Assembly (NCBI GenBank): GCA_022497145.1
Contig: MU386031.1
Location: forward strand, 1-38,211
From: Rostrohypoxylon terebratum
Lineage: Eukaryota; Ascomycota; Sordariomycetes; Xylariales; Hypoxylaceae
Reading direction: 5' to 3'
Length of the DNA stretch: 38,211 bases
The notes under the pieces were generated by a model. That model ran no database searches and was not told where the DNA came from. It saw nothing but the letters and a program-made list of their open reading frames with translations. A program made the translations under genes and the position numbers. Shown here piece by piece: positions 1-11,770 of the stretch (position 1 is its first letter; each line of letters starts with the position of its first letter).

Positions 1-684
1 ATTTGGTGGTGTAGGAAACAAAAATCTAACGTAGGTTGTAGCGGTGAGAGTGTTGCAAAAGGGGGTCCGTTGCAAAAGTGGGTCATGGCGGTTAGTTACT
101 TCCGAGCACTTTCCGTTACATGGCTAGGTAGTATTCTAATTGACACTGTCCGTGAAAGAGATTCACCCCTAACAACTTTCATGAATTATTGCAGATTAAA
201 TTCTGTTTTTACCCAAGACACAACACTTTACGGCGAAAAGACCCCATCCTGAACCAACTCATGATACGACTCCCATTTATGACAATACAAACATCATGTC
301 GACTAGCAGCAATCCCATCACTCATCATACAAGCCATACGATGGAGAACGGCGCAAGCAACAGCAACAGTGGAGCAAATGTGAACATTGATAATTTTGGC
401 CAGAGTGGTGCGAGCCATCCCATTCAATTCCTTCCTTTTGGTTTAGTGTTTACCTAGCTTACAAGATATCCTTTCTAGTAAGCGATCAGGGACATGCCTT
501 GGAAAACTCCGTGATGAAGACCGTCGATGTCTCTTTCTACCGCAGCGCTGGTGGTACCAAGCGTAAGGTTACCGAATTCAATGAAGGTCCGCCATTTGTC
601 GATGCCACGCCACCATCGGTAGCTATAAGTATCCTGTCTAACGTCGACGGCCTCCATATTCGGACTATAGGTAGCAATGATTTG
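1..684. other. Left-edge region without a supported gene
   Basis: No ORF here has recognisable homology. The reading frame of the homocitrate synthase relic stays open upstream to an ATG at 514, so part of 514-684 may be its 5' coding or leader sequence. The residues encoded there do not resemble the enzyme. Confidence 0.5.
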
Positions 685-1754
685 ATGTCCTCTTCGTCGA
701 ACCAATCTGATCCGGTCCCCTTTAAGATTGTCGATACCACGTTGCGCGAGGGAGAGCAGTTTAGCACCGCTAGCTACACCCAGGAATAAAAGATTGAGAT
801 TGCTCGAGCATTGGATGCGTTCGGAGTTGACTATGTAAGATCAACCGACGATGAACAGGACCCCGAGAAGAAAATTGTGTCTACTGACTCTACACAACAG
901 ATCGAGCTTACGAACCTAGTCGCCTCTATCAATTCGAGAGCCGATGCCGAGATCATCTCGAGGCTGGGTCTGAGAGCTAAGGTATGACGATCTGATACCA
1001 TAGTCTTATATCCTCATTAACATCTTATTAGATCGTATGTCATATCAGCTGTAATATGTACGATGCTAGACATGCCGTAGAAGCGGGTGTCCAGGGAATG
1101 TAAGTATCTTCCTCAACTACTCCTCATGGAAACTAACTTCAATACAGCAGCATGTGCATCGGCACATCCAAGCAGCTCATGGAGCACTCGCACGGCAAGG
1201 ACATGGCGTTCATCAACGACGAGGCCCAGCAGGTCATCGAGTTTGTCAAGTCCAAGGGCCTCGAGATTCGATTTACCGAAGAAGACACCTGCCGCTCCAA
1301 TTTCGATGACATCCTCAAACTGTACACAGCCTTCGACTGCATGGGGATAAACCGCGTAGGAATTGCGGATACCACAGGCGGCGCCACGCCGATGGACGTA
1401 TACGAGAAGGCTGAAGCCGTGCGCAAGGCCGTCAAGTGCGATATAGAGACGCATTTTCACAATGACACGGGATGTTTTGTCGCGAACGCGCGGATCGCTG
1501 TCGAAGCTGGAGCAACACATGTTGACACCACTGTGCTTGGAATCGGCGAACAAAATGGAATTACGTCTCTTCGTAGTTTTATGGCAGCTATGGCGCCTGC
1601 ACATAGTGGGCATATTCTGCACAAGTATAGGATGGAGGATCTTGATCATCTGGAGCGCCCTGTAGCACGTATTGTCAAGATTGAGGTCCCATTTGACAAC
1701 TTTGCACGATCAAAGGCTGTCATAGCCGGCTTGTATAAGGGAAGGGGAAATTGA
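685..1754 (+). pseudogene. Homocitrate synthase-like pseudogene (LYS20/LYS21 paralogue), nonsense-broken and 3'-truncated
   Basis: Homocitrate synthase condenses acetyl-CoA with 2-oxoglutarate, the first step of fungal lysine synthesis. The frame shows the DRE-TIM signature TTLREGEQF, then KIEIARALDAFGVDY, IELTNLVAS, EHSHGKD, GIADTTGGATP and the metal-binding HFHNDTG. Three introns restore the family alignment: 835-900, 982-1031 and 1100-1147. Two lesions remain. A TAA at 787-789 stands exactly where the family has Lys, just before KIEIA. The protein also ends soon after VPFDNF, so the C-terminal part with the usual FTHKAGIHAKA segment, more than 100 residues, is missing. The start at 685 (MSSSSNQ) is a guess; the frame is open to an ATG at 514. 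Such paralogues occur beside the housekeeping gene, sometimes in metabolite clusters. The family call is firm; loss of function is inferred from the lesions. Confidence 0.88.
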
Positions 1755-2270
1755 TCTGCCGGCATGGTGGTCCATACGGAGTAGGCATTTAAACCAATAT
1801 AGAGTTAGACTACCGTGTCTTAGCTAGACAACACTGGAAACTGACTGCCCAGGTGGTGGTGCTGTAGCTTAGATAGATCCATGGATCCTTGATAGAGATT
1901 AAAAAACTCACAATGACCGTCCATTTATCATTCATGAAATTGTTTATTCGTAGAGGAGGGTATACAAAGAAAGTATCTCAACAGCCTCGACCGTTGTCAT
2001 GCCTAGACGAGACTAGTAAGTAAGTCACCAGCGACATCCAGCTAAACCCAAGTAAAAAAACGCCGCTGATGCACCCCTATCCCGGACCGTCGACCTAGAA
2101 ATCTAACATGCCGATGAGCCGGCATCCTTTTGGGTATCTAGACAGCTCCGTCTCATAGACGAACCTGTACCTCAGCAGCAGCAACTACCTCCTCATCATT
2201 AAAAGTTGCCACCATCATGAACCGCCACGACCACCAGCCATGGCATCTATTTCCACTTTCTTAACCCCCT
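1755..2270. other. Convergent 3' intergenic region
   Basis: This gap separates the 3' end of the homocitrate synthase relic from the 3' end of the MFS transporter on the opposite strand. It is probably 3' UTR and terminator sequence for both. No ORF or clear repeat is visible. Confidence 0.5.
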
Positions 2271-4029
2271 CTAAACCTTCGTGATCCTAAACCCCGCCTG
2301 CAGCGCCCTAGCCGCCACAAACCACACCATACTCGCGGTCATGACGATGCCGCAGAAGAGCTGGAGTCCGAGGAACTTGCCGCCCTGCTCCGCCACAATG
2401 GCACCTCCGATCGGCGACCCAGTCAGCGCGCCGAGCGCGGCGAAGAAGAAGGCGATGCCCGTGCGCGTGCCGATGTCCCGTAGGTCGCTGATCTGCGCCA
2501 CGACGGCCGGAAGCAAGGAGATGAAGCCGCCGGACGCGAAGCCGAAGACGGCGCCGTAGACGACCGTGGTCGCGGTCGAGCGGCCTGGGATCCAGAGCGC
2601 CAGGGTGATCACGCCCGAGAGCCCTGAGATGAAGATCATGACGTTGAAGCGGCCCAGGCGGTCACCGAGGAAGCCGGGGAGGATACGGCCGGGGATACTA
2701 GGAGGCGGGAGTTAGCGAGGGGACTTGGGGAGGGGGGGAAAAGCTGGGATGAAAGAGGAGGGAGAGAGAAAGAGAGGTGGGAGCTTACCTGACGGCGTTG
2801 ATGATGGGGAGCAGGTACGGGATGATATCCGCGCTGATGCCCTGCTCCTTGGCCTGCAGCTCGATGTAGTTGAAGGGCAAGAACATGCCCCAGAAGAAGC
2901 AGAAGGCGGCGCAGACGATGCACACGAAGGTGGGTTCGCGCAGAGGGCGGACGTATTCCATGACGTGGAAGGGCTTCTTGCGGGGCGGGAGGCGGGACTT
3001 CACGGTGACGCAGGCGAAGCCGCACAGAGCCAGGAACATGAAGCCGAGGACGCGCATGGTCCAGCCGAAGCCGATCTTGGGGATCAGGTGGTTCATCATG
3101 ATGGGCAGCACGACGCCGCCGAGCGAGGAGCCGGATACCATGATGCCGAGAGCTGCGGCGCGCTTCTTGAAGAACCAGCCCATAACTGAGTTTGTGGCAC
3201 AGTTGAAGACGGCGCTCATGCCGACGGCGCTGACGATGCCTTGGGAGAGGATGATCTGGTAGTACTCGTGCGACAGGGAGAGCATCATCATGCCGAAGAC
3301 ATAGGTGAGCGTTCCGATGTACAAGATGTATCGAGGGCCATAGCTGTCGTACAATCGTCCCATCTGCGTTCTGAGCGTTAGTTGCGTTTCCGAATTACAG
3401 TAGGAATAAGATGGAACAACACTTACAACCGCGTTCAGTCCAGACATCATGAAGACCTGGAGAGAGGTGATCCAACTGACGGTCGAGGAGCTGTAGTTGG
3501 AAAGAGGGCCCTCGACGTAGTAGTTAACGAACACACCGACACAGTTGACGAGACCGAAGGTGCTGAAGAGGGCGCAGAAGCCGCCGGCGACCACAAGCCA
3601 CGCTTCAAGACCGCCATCCGGAAAGTCTGCCGGGTTGAAGCCAGGCGGACCCGAAGGCGGTGCGACGCCGCCCTTTTCCACTGAGAACGCTGGGTTAGCT
3701 ACGTTCTGCTCGGAATTAAGAATAAGATAGCCTCATTTTGAAGCAGTTTTCTAATTGCTTCAAAAGTGTTGATATTGGGGAGAAGAGGGATTCTTACTAT
3801 CAGCTTCGATTACATTCTCGGGATCGGGAAAGATGTTCGCGTTCGTCGAATGTGTCTGCGACGGGATGCGCTGAAAAGACGGCCTCGATTGGTAAGGGCT
3901 CGGATCGAAAGAGTCTTTGGGTAGTTCTGATGCGCCTCCCATAGTTGAGGCCTCTGACTCGTAACCAGGCATTTTGCTTTGAGAGGACTTGTGGGAGATG
4001 GGGAATTTGGGCTGGGTTGGCGAAGACAT
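2271..4029 (-). CDS. MFS transporter, monocarboxylate porter-like (MCH family)
   Basis: Four exons (4029-3798, 3680-3427, 3363-2789, 2697-2271) join in frame to 495 residues. The introns are 117, 63 and 91 bp with GTAAG donors and CAG or TAG acceptors. The N-terminal 75-110 residues are polar and Ser/Pro-rich, as in fungal MCH proteins, and are followed by the DGGLEAW motif that opens TM1 in this family. About 12 hydrophobic segments follow, with GRLYDSYGPR as the loop 2-3 motif and GFLGDRLGRFN in the second half. The family (TC 2.A.1.13 type) includes yeast Mch proteins and riboflavin or monocarboxylate carriers; the substrate cannot be read from sequence. The protein would sit in the plasma or an organelle membrane. 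Full length and intact. Confidence 0.92.
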
Positions 4030-7027
4030 TTTGAATTTTGAAGAGGCCCAAGGGGGGCAGACAAAGAAAAAAAAAAGCGGACTAGGAAAATGTATTGTTT
4101 GTTTGCTCGTTTCTGTGGTGAACCACGCAAGGACCCGAGGGTTCGGGTTCTTCTACGCAGAATCCAGGACTCGAGAAGGTATGGGGCGGCTGATGCAGAG
4201 CCGGCAGCCGATGTGTTTGGCGTCCAGGAAGAGCTGTTCTAGAAACTCTAGAATGTTATGGTGTAGAGATGAAATATCTTTATCTCCTACGATGGGAAGA
4301 ATGAGTAGAAGATGGTTACAGTGCGTCACTGAAGCATGGTCAAACTCTTATATGAAATGATAGAGTCGAGTCCCGAGAAACTCGGACTAAGACGGGGGCT
4401 GCTCGGTGTTAAGATGGTCAGAGTGTAGAGGGTGCGTGCAGCTCACGGTCTCGTAAGTCTCGTAGCTGGGAGACAATGCAGTACGTACCCACTATGCATT
4501 CATTATTTTTGATATTAATACAGTACAGAGTATTATTATTGGTAGTATTTACGTATATATGGATAGATATTATTTTGCGACAACCGGCCGGGGACTGCGT
4601 GGGGCAATGCGCAATGTGCAATGAAGTAAAAAAAGGAAAGACATTAATACCTATTATCCTGTTCTCAAGGATTCATCAGGTCCTTCAATAGACCAATAGG
4701 CGTGGATAGACGTAATCTTGCACGAGCTCGGCCTCCGAACTTACACTACAGTCTACGGTACACTACGGTACCGTATTTACAGTCAGAATCTCGCGCTTAA
4801 AAGGACGAATAGACCGAACCAGTCGCTGAGATTGGTAAATGGATGAATTGTTGAATGATTGAATGGTTGAAAGGGATCTGTAGGGCTGATTCAAACTTGT
4901 GCGATTCGTCGTCGTCTTTGTCTTACCAAACTCGATCCCCGAGGGAGAGCAAACTGCATTGTATATAGTGTATACAGGACCTAATACCGGTACACAAGCT
5001 AGATTTTCGATATGTTGCATTTGATCTAGTGTTGATCTAGCGTTCTTGCAGGTGTGTACGATATTAATATGTATATACAAGTTGTATATTGGTGTGTGAG
5101 AGGAGATGGGGTTTTGGCTAGAAATCCCGAGCCCACGGTGGGGATGACGAAGACCATAATGAAAAGAATACACTACAACGAATACCCCTGCGCTGCATCT
5201 GTGACATTTGTGGGTCAACTAATATACATAGAAACAGAATGGGTTGAAATGGTCCAAACAATGACAATCTTGGAATGCACTAAATGTTCCAAGGTTGCTA
5301 AGCTTCCAGCTAGACAGGTAAGGACCAAGGCAGCCAAGGGTAGGAAAGGGTAGGAAAGGGTAATAACCAACAAGTTCGGCTTAGAATGAAGGCGCGAATT
5401 CGCGAGCAAGCTGGCAAGCTGGCAAGCCACTTCCGTTACAAAGCCGCCGCTATATCTCAATAGGTACCTAGTACCTAGGTATTTAAATGCGTGTGGTGTC
5501 ACAAAGAAGAGACAAGATGCGGCATCCTACCGATTTAATAGCACAAGAAAAAGAAATAGCGTTTTTTTTATTTTGACCAATCATATTTCATCTTCTATAA
5601 GAGCTGAGAGCTGAGATGGCTGAACCTTAAAGTTGCTTACGTACTCCCAGAGAAACGTCAGTATGGAGGTTTAACGTCTCAAGGTTGCGCTAAACCGATT
5701 AAGGTTAAATATGCTTTACAATCTGGATCTTATCTGTGTTAAGTTTTAACCATATAGTAAGTATTAATGTACAGTATAACCTTGGCAGCTTGGGTAAGTT
5801 CTAACAAATCAGATCTATTAGTTCGAACGGTCCCACTACGAACTACTACAGTCAAAACTTCGAACTTGGAAACATTCAGTCTCGGAGATATGTCTCACAC
5901 ACCTCGGTCGTCATACCTCAATTCCGAGCAACATCCAGCAACACCTACATACAACCAACCACAACCCTTCCTCTATGTATCATATGTATCATAGGTATGC
6001 TATATGTAGCACCAGCACATCCATATGCGCGCACGACACCGGCACACACCCCCCAACGATACTTAAGTCTTAGGTACCGAGAGCCCACCTCGTGTTTTCG
6101 TGGTTCCATTCGTTGGTGTTCGGGTGATCGCTCACACTGATGCTCGATGAAACACTTCCCAGGTTGCTTATCCGCCGCACGATGAAGTACCGGAATACCC
6201 GTGTCACCCATATATAGTACCTAGCTTCAGGACATCAGGAAAGTGACTTTTGTATGAAGCTGAACGATATATAGTATGTAGCAGAATCCATGACTCGGAA
6301 GAGGGATCTGTTCCAATATATTTATACGTATAACTATATACCTAGTATCATATGGATGTGTACAGGGCGGAAAGGAGGAGCTGATTGATATTAATCCGAT
6401 ATCCCGGACGTCAGCCCTCCAACTCCGGCCAAGAGCTGCAAGGCTTCCCTTAGCTTGACTTCCCTATACAGCATCTAACTAAGCCGAACGTCTTCTAGTC
6501 AGAAGCCCGCAGATCAACGTGTCGTAAGCCGTACGGTGGTTCCCCAAGCCGTCGGCCGATCTGAAAATGAGTCAAGAGTACGGCCGAGCCCTCTTGCCCA
6601 TCGTCCCCTTTCTTCGACCGGGTGCTTGGTACACGTGTGCCGGCGAGCATTCGTGGTCGCGGATCCATTACACCAAACCCGCCCTTAAGTGTAAGAGAGC
6701 CTCACGCAAGTACGACACTCAGTCAGAGCTAGTAGCTACCTAAATCTAAAACGTCAATGAGAATGAAAATTTAGTTTCATTCAGTAAATCTGCTCTGTGC
6801 GGGGTTTCATGTTTTTATAGGTACCTTCAAGGTGATTTATTCAGTCGGGTAGGGGATTTCTACATCCATTTATCCCGCATCACCAAACATAGTAGCATAG
6901 ATATAGCCTCAACCGGGTATCGTACATCTATTCTTTTTAGTAACCGTAGAGTCGTAGTCAATGCTCCTGTTAATGCCTGCCTGTGAATAGTCGTATAGTA
7001 CACCTCCCCCTTTCCCTCCCTTCCCCT
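4030..7027. other. 3-kb gene-poor intergenic region
   Basis: I see no supported coding gene in about 3 kb. The start probably holds the 5' leader and promoter of the MFS gene, and the far end the 3' UTR of AIM24. Much of 4480-5800 and 6200-6400 is AT-rich with many stops. TACCTAG-type motifs recur near 5461, 6221 and 6340. A noncoding RNA or a decayed element cannot be excluded. Confidence 0.5.
5461..5481. repeat. TACCTAGGTA palindrome, double copy
   Basis: GGTACCTAG is followed directly by a perfect TACCTAGGTA palindrome (5472-5481). The same 10-mer recurs exactly at 8811, 11760 and 25034, always outside predicted exons. Confidence 0.6.
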
Positions 7028-8329
7028 CTATTTCTTCTCCTTCCCCCCCTCCTTCTCAAACCCCTTCAAATTTTCCGCATCCGTAAAACTCACCTTCCCA
7101 TCCTCCCCAACGCTCGCAACATTAACCCTAACCCGCGCCTTATCCTCCGTCTTCGGCGGTCCCGCATCGACCACCGGCTCCGTCACCCCCTTAACCACCT
7201 CCCTCACCTTCCCCATCGGCGCATCCGCGATCTCGTTCACATCCTCGCTGCTCAGCACATCGCCCACCCTCGTCCCGCGGCTCGACATCAGCAACGTCGT
7301 CGGGCCCCGGAACTGCAGGAACAGCCTATCACCCCAGATCGTCCTCCTCGCCGCCGTGCGCGCCGCGAAGAGCACGCGGCTTACGAACTTGTACGTCTCC
7401 GTCTTGCGCATGTTGTCCAGGAAGGGCATGTTGGGGAGGAAGGAGGTGAGAGAGGGGATCTGGAAGCCGACGAACCCCGAGCTGCGGAAGCGGAAGGGCT
7501 GCGGCGGGGTGCGCGTCACGGTGTACGCGACCACGTGGGAGGGGTGTGCGATGAACTCTTCGCCTTCGGCGAGCGTCACTTGGTATGTATGGCCTGGGGC
7601 CGAGAGGGCGGCGAGACCGCGCCCGGTTAGCTCGGAGGAGCCCCAGTGTGCGAGCGGCAGGCGTGTTTGTACGCGCGGCGTCACAGTGAGGGTGTGTCCC
7701 GTCCAAGCGAGGAGTGCGGTCCGCTGGGCTACCATCCAGTCTGTTGTTCCGTCGAGGTGCAGCACGGTGAATGTTGTTGTGGGGGCTTTCGTGGATATTA
7801 GCGCGGTGAGGGGTGTCGTCGAGGTGATTCGTTGGTACAAGAAGGGGATGCCGGTGGCGGCGCGGGTGAAGGGGGAGAGGATGGAGAGGGTTGATTGCGC
7901 CTATGTACTTGATCTTAGCTTAGAATCGATAAGGTAGAAGCAACAATGTAGTTATGCTGTAGTATCACCGTACATTTTGAGCTTTGCCGGAAACCGCTAC
8001 GAGTGTTCCCCGGCGCGTGTACAGTCTCTGCGAAGCTGAAAGCGAGACTTTAAGGAGGGAGTACTGCGTCCCTAACACCTCGAATCGGGCATCTAGCACA
8101 ACAAATAAGCAATCATGCCCATCATGGAATATCTTTTACTATTAATTATACCTGTGACATCCTTGAACCCACCAACAGACGTGCCGAAGACATCTCCACC
8201 TACACGAGGGGATTCTGTCGAAGGGGAAGAACTGATCTGGATAGCTCTACATTGCCGGCAAATGTAGCCTGTCCTACGCACCAATTGGCCGGCACGACCT
8301 CTTACAGTCGGAAGAGAGATGCCGCGCAT
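7028..8329 (-). CDS. AIM24: Altered inheritance of mitochondria protein 24, mitochondrial
   Basis: Three exons (8329-8152, 8092-7974, 7900-7028) give 389 residues, close to the usual fungal AIM24 length. The 59-bp and 73-bp introns were placed by homology: DARFEVLG and LYTRRGTLVAVSGKAQN lie on the middle exon and AQSTLSILSPF opens the third. The start at 8329 gives an Arg-rich, acid-free leader (MRGISLPTVRGR) typical of a mitochondrial presequence. An upstream in-frame ATG at 8467 would add a non-targeting extension and was not used. The AIM24 beta-rich domain spans roughly residues 60-330, and the C-terminal 60 residues are charged. In yeast, Aim24 is an inner-membrane protein that supports MICOS and respiratory-complex stability. 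The C-terminal region is locally GC-rich. Confidence 0.93.
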
Positions 8330-9083
8330 GATAGCGGTCTCAAAGGGAGCCCCAGGGTTGAAAACGACCCGTCGTCGAAGACTTTTGTTGGTCTTCGGGT
8401 ACTTCGTATGACGACTAATCAAAAAAAAAAATAGCGGGAGCTTCTCCAATCTTTCCAGAATCCACACTTTGATTTAACCGGGTCTTCGGTAGCCGCACCT
8501 CAAAATATCCCTGTCAAAACTCCAAAACTCACTAATCGGGTTAGTATCCTTTTCGGTGAGCATAACTTTATCGGGGCGGCCCGTGACATCATACGAACAT
8601 CCCAAACATCCATCCATGCCATGGATGGATCACACGAATTTACTTCAGCTTCAGTTTCTGCACCAACTTCATACATCTCAGACATTTATACAGAGAATCA
8701 ATATACCGAGACATTCTATTATAAAATATATCCAAATGTCTTATCACAACATACACTCCATATTAAAAACAGTTTAGTCTTTTAACAATCCTATTCAGCT
8801 GAACAGTTTCTACCTAGGTATTTTTCCACTACTCTGAAACCGATGCAAACTATAGCCTTACGAAATTGTCCAGAGAAAATTCACTTCGGGCCATAGTCAA
8901 AACAAAAATGTCCTAATGCCAACGAACCAAATGCCCCACATCCCCCTCAACGCCGTGCCAATGCAATCTTAGGTCACTCCGTCCATGCTAGACGACTAAG
9001 AAAAAGACCGCCGGCTAATGCAGATGCAGCCTTCCCGATGTGACTAGAAACGATGAAAAAACGAAGATGGAAAACATGCCGAA
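8330..9083. other. Intergenic region between AIM24 and the kinesin
   Basis: This region should hold the AIM24 promoter and leader and the kinesin 3' UTR, both on the minus strand. A poly(A) tract near 8421-8431 lies about 100 bp upstream of the AIM24 start. No gene is supported. Confidence 0.45.
8811..8820. repeat. TACCTAGGTA palindrome
   Basis: A perfect 10-bp palindrome in noncoding DNA, one of four exact copies seen in the window. Confidence 0.6.
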
Positions 9084-11349
9084 TCAAGAAAACCCCGGAG
9101 AGGCGAGTAGACCCTCATAAGCACGTTCTATCGTGCGTCCGCCCATTCCGGGAACCGCTCTAAGCTGCTCTAATGAGTTGATGCGACCACCGTCTTCCGC
9201 CATGAGCTCTAGGTATTCCACTAGGTCCCTAGCTTTCTTGGGGCCGACTCCCTGGAGTGTAGTAATGAGCGAAATATCTCGCGAGTTGACGATGTACAAT
9301 AAGTTTCGCGACACGGGGCCATCCTCTATTGTTGTCGACTCCCCTAATGCCTTCGTAGTCTTGGACTTCTTGGTCTTCGCACGACCTCGCTCCATAAACT
9401 CATCGTCATCGTCATCCGCTTCCGCACCGTTATAGCCGTCGTCTTCGACCTGTCGGCTAGGCTTCTTGTGCTTCTTAGCTGGACTCTTAGCCGGACTTCT
9501 GAACGGACTTCTTCTGATTTCGTCTCCCATTTCACCGGGTGACGTATCTCGAGCCCAGCTTTTAGCATCCAGGCGAGCTTTCAACTTCTCGATCTTCCCG
9601 AGGAGTTTCGCTTGGCCTGGGAAGTAGGGCAAAGCCATCTCATACATCTTGAGCGCACTAGCGTCTTCTCCCCGCTCCTTGTGCTGGCGCGCCATAAGCA
9701 AGAACCGCAGACCGTCCGAGCGGGCGTCATCGTTACGTCCATCTTCAATACGTTTCTCTAGAGCCTCGAGACGTTTCTGGACGGCCTCATTGATCTCAGG
9801 CGGAGCCGGGGCTGCCTGCGTCCGTGAAGCTAAAATCTCGCTCACCTTCTTCTCTACCATCGCTTCGATCTGGTCTGCGGACATAGGAGGCAGCATCGTT
9901 TGTGATGGTTGCGATGGCTTGGCTAATTTAGGGATTAGCGCTGGCCGAGTGAGCTTACTTGGTCGACTGCCACCATCTGAAGAATCGGAAGGACGCTTGT
10001 GTGAAGGTGACCGCTTCATAGTAGTATTGGCCATGGGTCGCGATACAGGCTGCGGCGGCTTAAGTCGATCTGTGTACACGCTGAAGGCCTTCACCGGGCG
10101 ATCAGCAGGCTTGTCTGCAGCCTTTGCCGCAGTCCCTAAGTGGGTGTTACTCGCCAGGGGTCGTAATGGCTGGCGAGCAATACCCGAACCAGGTTTAGAA
10201 ATAGCTCGCGGGGGCTGTTTGAAGACGACTTCATTCTCGATCTCGCGAACTTCAATTCGCTTAGCCCTAGAACTGACATTCAAACTACTGAGGGTATCGA
10301 GGTGATAGCTTCGAATTGGGGCAAGATTCAAGATCATGATAGTGATACCATTGTTCTGGCCGAGTGAGAGAATTCGCGTCATCTTCGACTCTCTGAATGG
10401 TATTCGACGATCTCCTCTAGAAATGGCATCAATACACTGGCTCAAAACGAACAAGCTCTTATTGATAGCAGCAGACTCGATCAATCGCTCCTTGTCATTT
10501 TCCGTTCGACGATTGTCCTCCGAACCAGCCAAGTCGATGGCTGATGCCGTGCTTTCCCGGACCATGTCTCCGGTGGTCTGCGTGAGCTTGACGCGTAGGA
10601 TAGCATGGCTTCTACTACTATGGGCGTTGAGCTTCGTGGCAGCAGTCACACGATTGTTGTTGGCCTCGATGTACAATCGTTCGAAGTCTTTCAGATCTTG
10701 GCAAGGGCGTTCGGATAGACCAGCAACCACAGTCCTACCGTTAGCCTCTGCGCGTAGAGGTAGGCCCGATGGCGTTCGCTTTTCGGGAGGTTCAAGGAGA
10801 TCGAAGACCTTGTCATTGTAGATTTCGTAGTATGAGAGGGCGACAAGTACAGTAGTCTCGCCGTCGGAATCCTTGGTGATCTTCTTGGCTCGTCGGAAAA
10901 CGCCGCTAAGGAGTCTAGGGATAACGCCACGGTCGGCCAGCTTCAATCCACCACGCATTGTATGAGTCTTACCAGTTCCGGTGACACCATAAGCGAATAT
11001 CGTCACATCAAGGCCATTGAAAAGAGACCTAAGATGGGGAGCAACTGTCGAAGTCAAGGTTGAGCAACGCATGTTCTACATGGTCCGAGGCATCTTCTGA
11101 GGATAAAGGGGGTGGAGATCGAGAAGGGGGAAACGTACCTTCTGAGGTGAATAGCTCCTCTTGTGTCGTCAATTGATCATAAACACCGTTGAAAGTAAAT
11201 GAGAACTCCTCAGATTCATTCTTTGGGTTAGGTATTTTGACGACATTATTGGTTCTGCCATCGTCGTTGCTCGCGGAATGGACAATCACGTCCTTTTCCA
11301 GCTCTTTTTCCAGTAGCGGACGTATCCGCGCAACCACACGAACAGACAT
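9084..11349 (-). CDS. Kinesin-10-like motor (chromokinesin, KIF22/Kid type) with C-terminal helix-hairpin-helix
   Basis: Two exons (11349-11139 and 11044-9084) with a 94-bp intron encode 723 residues. The motor domain starts at once (VRVVARIRPL) and carries the P-loop GVTGTGKTHT (about 90-99), switch I NAHSSRSH (210-217) and switch II DLAGSE (241-246). The motor is therefore N-terminal. The stretch that is usually LTRLLQDSLGG reads MTRILSLGQNNG, a little shorter. A disordered basic, Ser/Pro-rich region with KSPAKKHKK follows, then a helical stretch with TPR-like spacing near 530-570. At the end, LQGVGPKKARDLVEYL and LRAVPGMGG form a paired helix-hairpin-helix. Kinesin-10 proteins use such a module to bind chromosome arms and generate polar ejection force. 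A spindle or chromosome role is therefore inferred. Confidence 0.9.
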
Positions 11350-11756
11350 GACTATTTCAAGTCAATTGACTTAACAATCATCCAGGAAAAGTTAGAGAGG
11401 ATAGCAATAGCAACGGAAATAGCAACAGCAGTAGTGATGGCAATAGCTAAATTGAAGAATTAAGGGTATATGCTGTAGAGCGATGCAACTTAAATGGACG
11501 AAATGGATGAATCGGTGTAGTAGTTCATTCAATAACGGTTCTGTTATTAGTACGAGAAAGGTGAAAATTAATGATTTGGAAGATGGTTAGGTTGGACAGG
11601 ATGGCTTTGTTTAGAAGTTGGCACAAGCTTTGATAATTGGCCAATTAGAGATCTTGCCCTGAAAAATAAATGGGGTCTTACGGGGCGGTTCGTTGTACGG
11701 GAGCAACCAGCCTCCAGCTTGAAGCACGCGTTGGCGCTAAGCAATTTAAGCTTTTT

Positions 11757-11770
11757 AGGTACCTAGGTAC
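11757..11770. repeat. AGGTACCTAGGTAC palindromic element
   Basis: This contains an exact TACCTAGGTA (11760-11769) and extends to near-perfect GTACCTAGGTAC symmetry, in the kinesin upstream region. Confidence 0.6.

Noticed and set aside
1113..1649. Minus-strand 178-codon frame opposite homocitrate synthase
   Set aside because: It is antisense to exons with clear homocitrate synthase motifs.
6983..7630. Plus-strand 215-codon frame opposite AIM24
   Set aside because: It is antisense to conserved AIM24 coding sequence and its Arg/His/Pro-rich composition is a by-product of GC-rich codons.
9649..10821. Two long plus-strand frames opposite the kinesin
   Set aside because: They are mirror frames of the conserved motor and linker and encode no domain.
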